Shown one piece after another: positions 62,470 through 64,000 of a DNA stretch of 64,000 bases (position 1 is the first letter of the stretch; the number at the start of each line of letters is the position of its first letter). A program made the position numbers and the translations under genes. This DNA is from Petropleomorpha daqingensis (GTDB taxonomy: Bacteria > Actinomycetota > Actinomycetes > Mycobacteriales > Geodermatophilaceae): contig NZ_JACBZT010000001.1 in NCBI RefSeq assembly GCF_013408985.1, positions 3,224,001 through 3,288,000 on the forward strand, written 5' to 3'. Under the pieces are notes generated by a model. The model worked only from the letters and a program-made list of their open reading frames with translations. It had not been told where the DNA came from and searched no databases.

Positions 62470-63864
62470 TCAGGCCAGCGACGGGTCCTCCCACGGACCC
62501 TCGGGCAGCTCGGGCAGCTCCTCGTCGTCGTCGATCGTGCACAGCGGCAGCCGCTCGCCGAGGTAGCGCAGCAGCAGCGAGCCGAGGACGGCGGCCAGCA
62601 GCGACCCGGCGAGGACGCCGATCTTGGCGTCGCGGCGCAGCAGCTCGTCGGTGAACGCCAGGTCGGTGATGAACAGCGAGATGGTGAACCCGATGCCGGC
62701 CAGCACCGCGCCGCCGATGAGGTGCCCGTAGCGGACCCGGCCGGGCAGGGCGCCCCAGCCCGAGCGCAGAGCGATGCCCGCGGCCACCGAGATGCCCACG
62801 GCGTTGCCGACCAGCAGCGCGACGACGATGCCGATGGCGACGTTCGAGTGCAGGGCCGCATTCAGGGCGCCCCCGTCGAGCACGACCCCGGCGTTGGCCA
62901 GCCCGAACAGGGGGACGACGACGAACGCGCTGACCGGGTGCAGCTCGTTCTGCAGCCGGTCGTTGGCCGGCACCGTGGCCCTGGCCGCCGCCGTCGCCAA
63001 CCGGGCGCGGGCCGGGTCGGCCCGGTCGATGAGGGCGCGGCCGTAGTAGCGCAACCGCTCGGCCTGCGCGTCCTCGACCGGCGCGGCCGGGACCAGCAGC
63101 CCGAGCAGCACACCGGCCAGCGTCGGGTGCACGCCGGAGGCGAAGACGGCGCCCCACAGGAGCAGCCCGACCAGCAGGTACGGGGCCAGCCGCCAGACGC
63201 CCAACCACCGCATCGCCAGCAGCACGACGACCAGGAGGCCGGTGACGACCAGCGCCGGGACCGACACCGACGGCGTGTAGAAGATCGCCATCACCGTGAT
63301 CGCGCCGATGTCGTCGACGATCGCCAGGGTCAGCAGGAACAGCCGCAGCTGATCGGGGCAGCGCGGGCCGAACAGCGCCAGGATCCCGATGAGGAACGCG
63401 GTGTCGGTGGACATCGGGATGCCCCAGCCGGCGGCGGCGGGGCCTTCGTGCACGAAGGCGACGTAGATCAGCGCGGGCAGCAGCAGCCCGCCGATCGCGC
63501 CGAGCGCCGGCACGATGACCGTGCGCCGGTTGCGCAGCTCGCCGACGGTGACCTCGCGGCTGATCTCCAGGCCGACGACCAGGAAGAAGATCGCCATCGC
63601 GGCGTCGTTGACGACGTGCCGCAGGTCCAGCGACATCGACCAGTCGCCGACGTGCAGGGCGACCTCGGTGGTCCAGAACGCCTCGTACCCATCGCCCAGG
63701 TTCGCCCAGACCAGCGCCGTGATCGCGGCCACCAGCAGCAGGCCCGCGCTGACCGCCTCGTTGGCGAGGAACCGGCCGAGGCTGGCCGAGCGGTACGGCA
63801 TCGGGACGCTGATCCGCAGCGCGGGTCCCGGACGGACCGGTGCCAGCGTCTGCTCACTGCTCAC
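62470..63864 (-). CDS. nhaA: Na+/H+ antiporter NhaA
   Basis: A 464-residue membrane antiporter. The ion-binding Asp pair is in LAIVDDIGAITVMAIFY, with GIPMSTDTAFLIGILALFG and HPTLAGVLLGLLVP and the C-terminal GGAVLAGIGFTISLFITDLAF. It expels Na+ for H+ in pH and salt homeostasis. GTG 63862-63864 (VSSEQTLAPV) is preceded by GAGGGGGA; the longer frame to 63975 is low complexity. The acidic tail (TIDDDEELPELPEGP) is cytosolic. Confidence 0.93.
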   Translation of the reverse strand: MSSEQTLAPVRPGPALRISVPMPYRSASLGRFLANEAVSAGLLLVAAITALVWANLGDGYEAFWTTEVALHVGDWSMSLDLRHVVNDAAMAIFFLVVGLEISREVTVGELRNRRTVIVPALGAIGGLLLPALIYVAFVHEGPAAAGWGIPMSTDTAFLIGILALFGPRCPDQLRLFLLTLAIVDDIGAITVMAIFYTPSVSVPALVVTGLLVVVLLAMRWLGVWRLAPYLLVGLLLWGAVFASGVHPTLAGVLLGLLVPAAPVEDAQAERLRYYGRALIDRADPARARLATAAARATVPANDRLQNELHPVSAFVVVPLFGLANAGVVLDGGALNAALHSNVAIGIVVALLVGNAVGISVAAGIALRSGWGALPGRVRYGHLIGGAVLAGIGFTISLFITDLAFTDELLRRDAKIGVLAGSLLAAVLGSLLLRYLGERLPLCTIDDDEELPELPEGPWEDPSLA

Positions 63865-63944
63865 GAACGTCCCCCTCGTCGATACCGGCGATGGTTGGCA
63901 AGTATCTGCCACACCGGCTCTGTTCCCGGCCCTGTTCCCGGCGG

Positions 63945-64000
63945 TCAGGCGGGCGGCGGCTGCAGCCCGTCCCACGACCAGCGGGGGATCGGCAGATCGG
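63945..64000 (-). CDS. 3' end of a minus-strand gene cut by the window edge
   Basis: Reading the minus strand from 64000 gives DLPIPRWSWDGLQPPPA followed by TGA at 63945-63947. The composition is protein-like with high third-position GC. Too short to assign. Confidence 0.35.
   Translation of the reverse strand, partial: DLPIPRWSWDGLQPPPA

Overview
This 64 kb window comes from a very GC-rich (low-to-mid 70s % by eye) actinobacterial chromosome. It has strongly G/C-biased third codon positions, many GTG starts, dense translational coupling (ATGA/GTGA overlaps), and an FO synthase for coenzyme F420. The gene mix suggests Geodermatophilaceae or a relative (Blastococcus, Geodermatophilus, Modestobacter), but that assignment is inference. 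I see no insertion sequence, prophage, CRISPR array or replication origin. One tRNA (His) is present.

Layout. 1-3.6 kb: end of a coiled-coil protein, an Asp-box (BNR) propeller protein coupled to a MoaD/ThiS-like protein, a small Cys-pair protein, and a membrane chemoreceptor. 3.7-12.5 kb: an amino-sugar locus with a ROK repressor and its operator, a lipoprotein/permease ABC importer without its own ATPase, a ROK kinase and NagB on the + strand, and convergent NagA and NagZ. Together these import or release GlcNAc-type sugars and convert them to fructose-6-phosphate. 12.7-19.7 kb: a DUF7144 membrane protein, two CNNM/CBS membrane proteins, tRNA-His, oligoribonuclease and two unassigned membrane proteins. 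19.7-25.2 kb: a leucine/isovalerate cluster (TetR, methylcrotonyl-CoA carboxylase beta and alpha, acyl-CoA dehydrogenase) with two matching operator half-loci. 25.4-33.2 kb: a surface protein, a GNAT protein, a quinone-oxidoreductase-like enzyme, a frameshifted small membrane gene, hydrolases, an ArsR/SRPBCC pair and a HAD phosphatase.

33.2-43.0 kb is the most unusual part. A divergent IclR regulator faces a seven-gene coupled operon: acetoacetyl-CoA-synthetase-like ligase, two proteins that together look like a split PEP-synthase/phenylphosphate synthase, a biotin carrier protein, biotin carboxylase, a pyruvate-carboxylase-type carboxyltransferase and a HAD-IIA phosphatase. I infer an ATP-driven, biotin-dependent carboxylase acting on an enol phosphate (for example of a ketone), whose 3-oxoacid product is then loaded onto CoA.

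43.0-52.0 kb: a second DUF7144 protein, an EF-hand-like lipoprotein, a CoA-binding protein, a cupin, and a five-gene minus-strand series (ECF sigma, zinc-finger anti-sigma-like membrane protein, ABC ATPase, ABC permease, FO synthase), then a flavin reductase. 52-64 kb: a disulfide reductase-like flavoprotein, NAD kinase, Nudix, DUF1707, DUF1089 and transglutaminase-like proteins, an SGNH hydrolase, GNAT, DUF1272, a PAS-GGDEF-EAL protein, a luciferase-like monooxygenase, a DsbA-like protein and the NhaA antiporter.

A recurrent feature is long perfect hairpins or palindromes without a U-tract directly after stop codons, most often between convergent genes (for example 19728-19749, 27669-27709, 58706-58747). 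They probably serve as transcription terminators.
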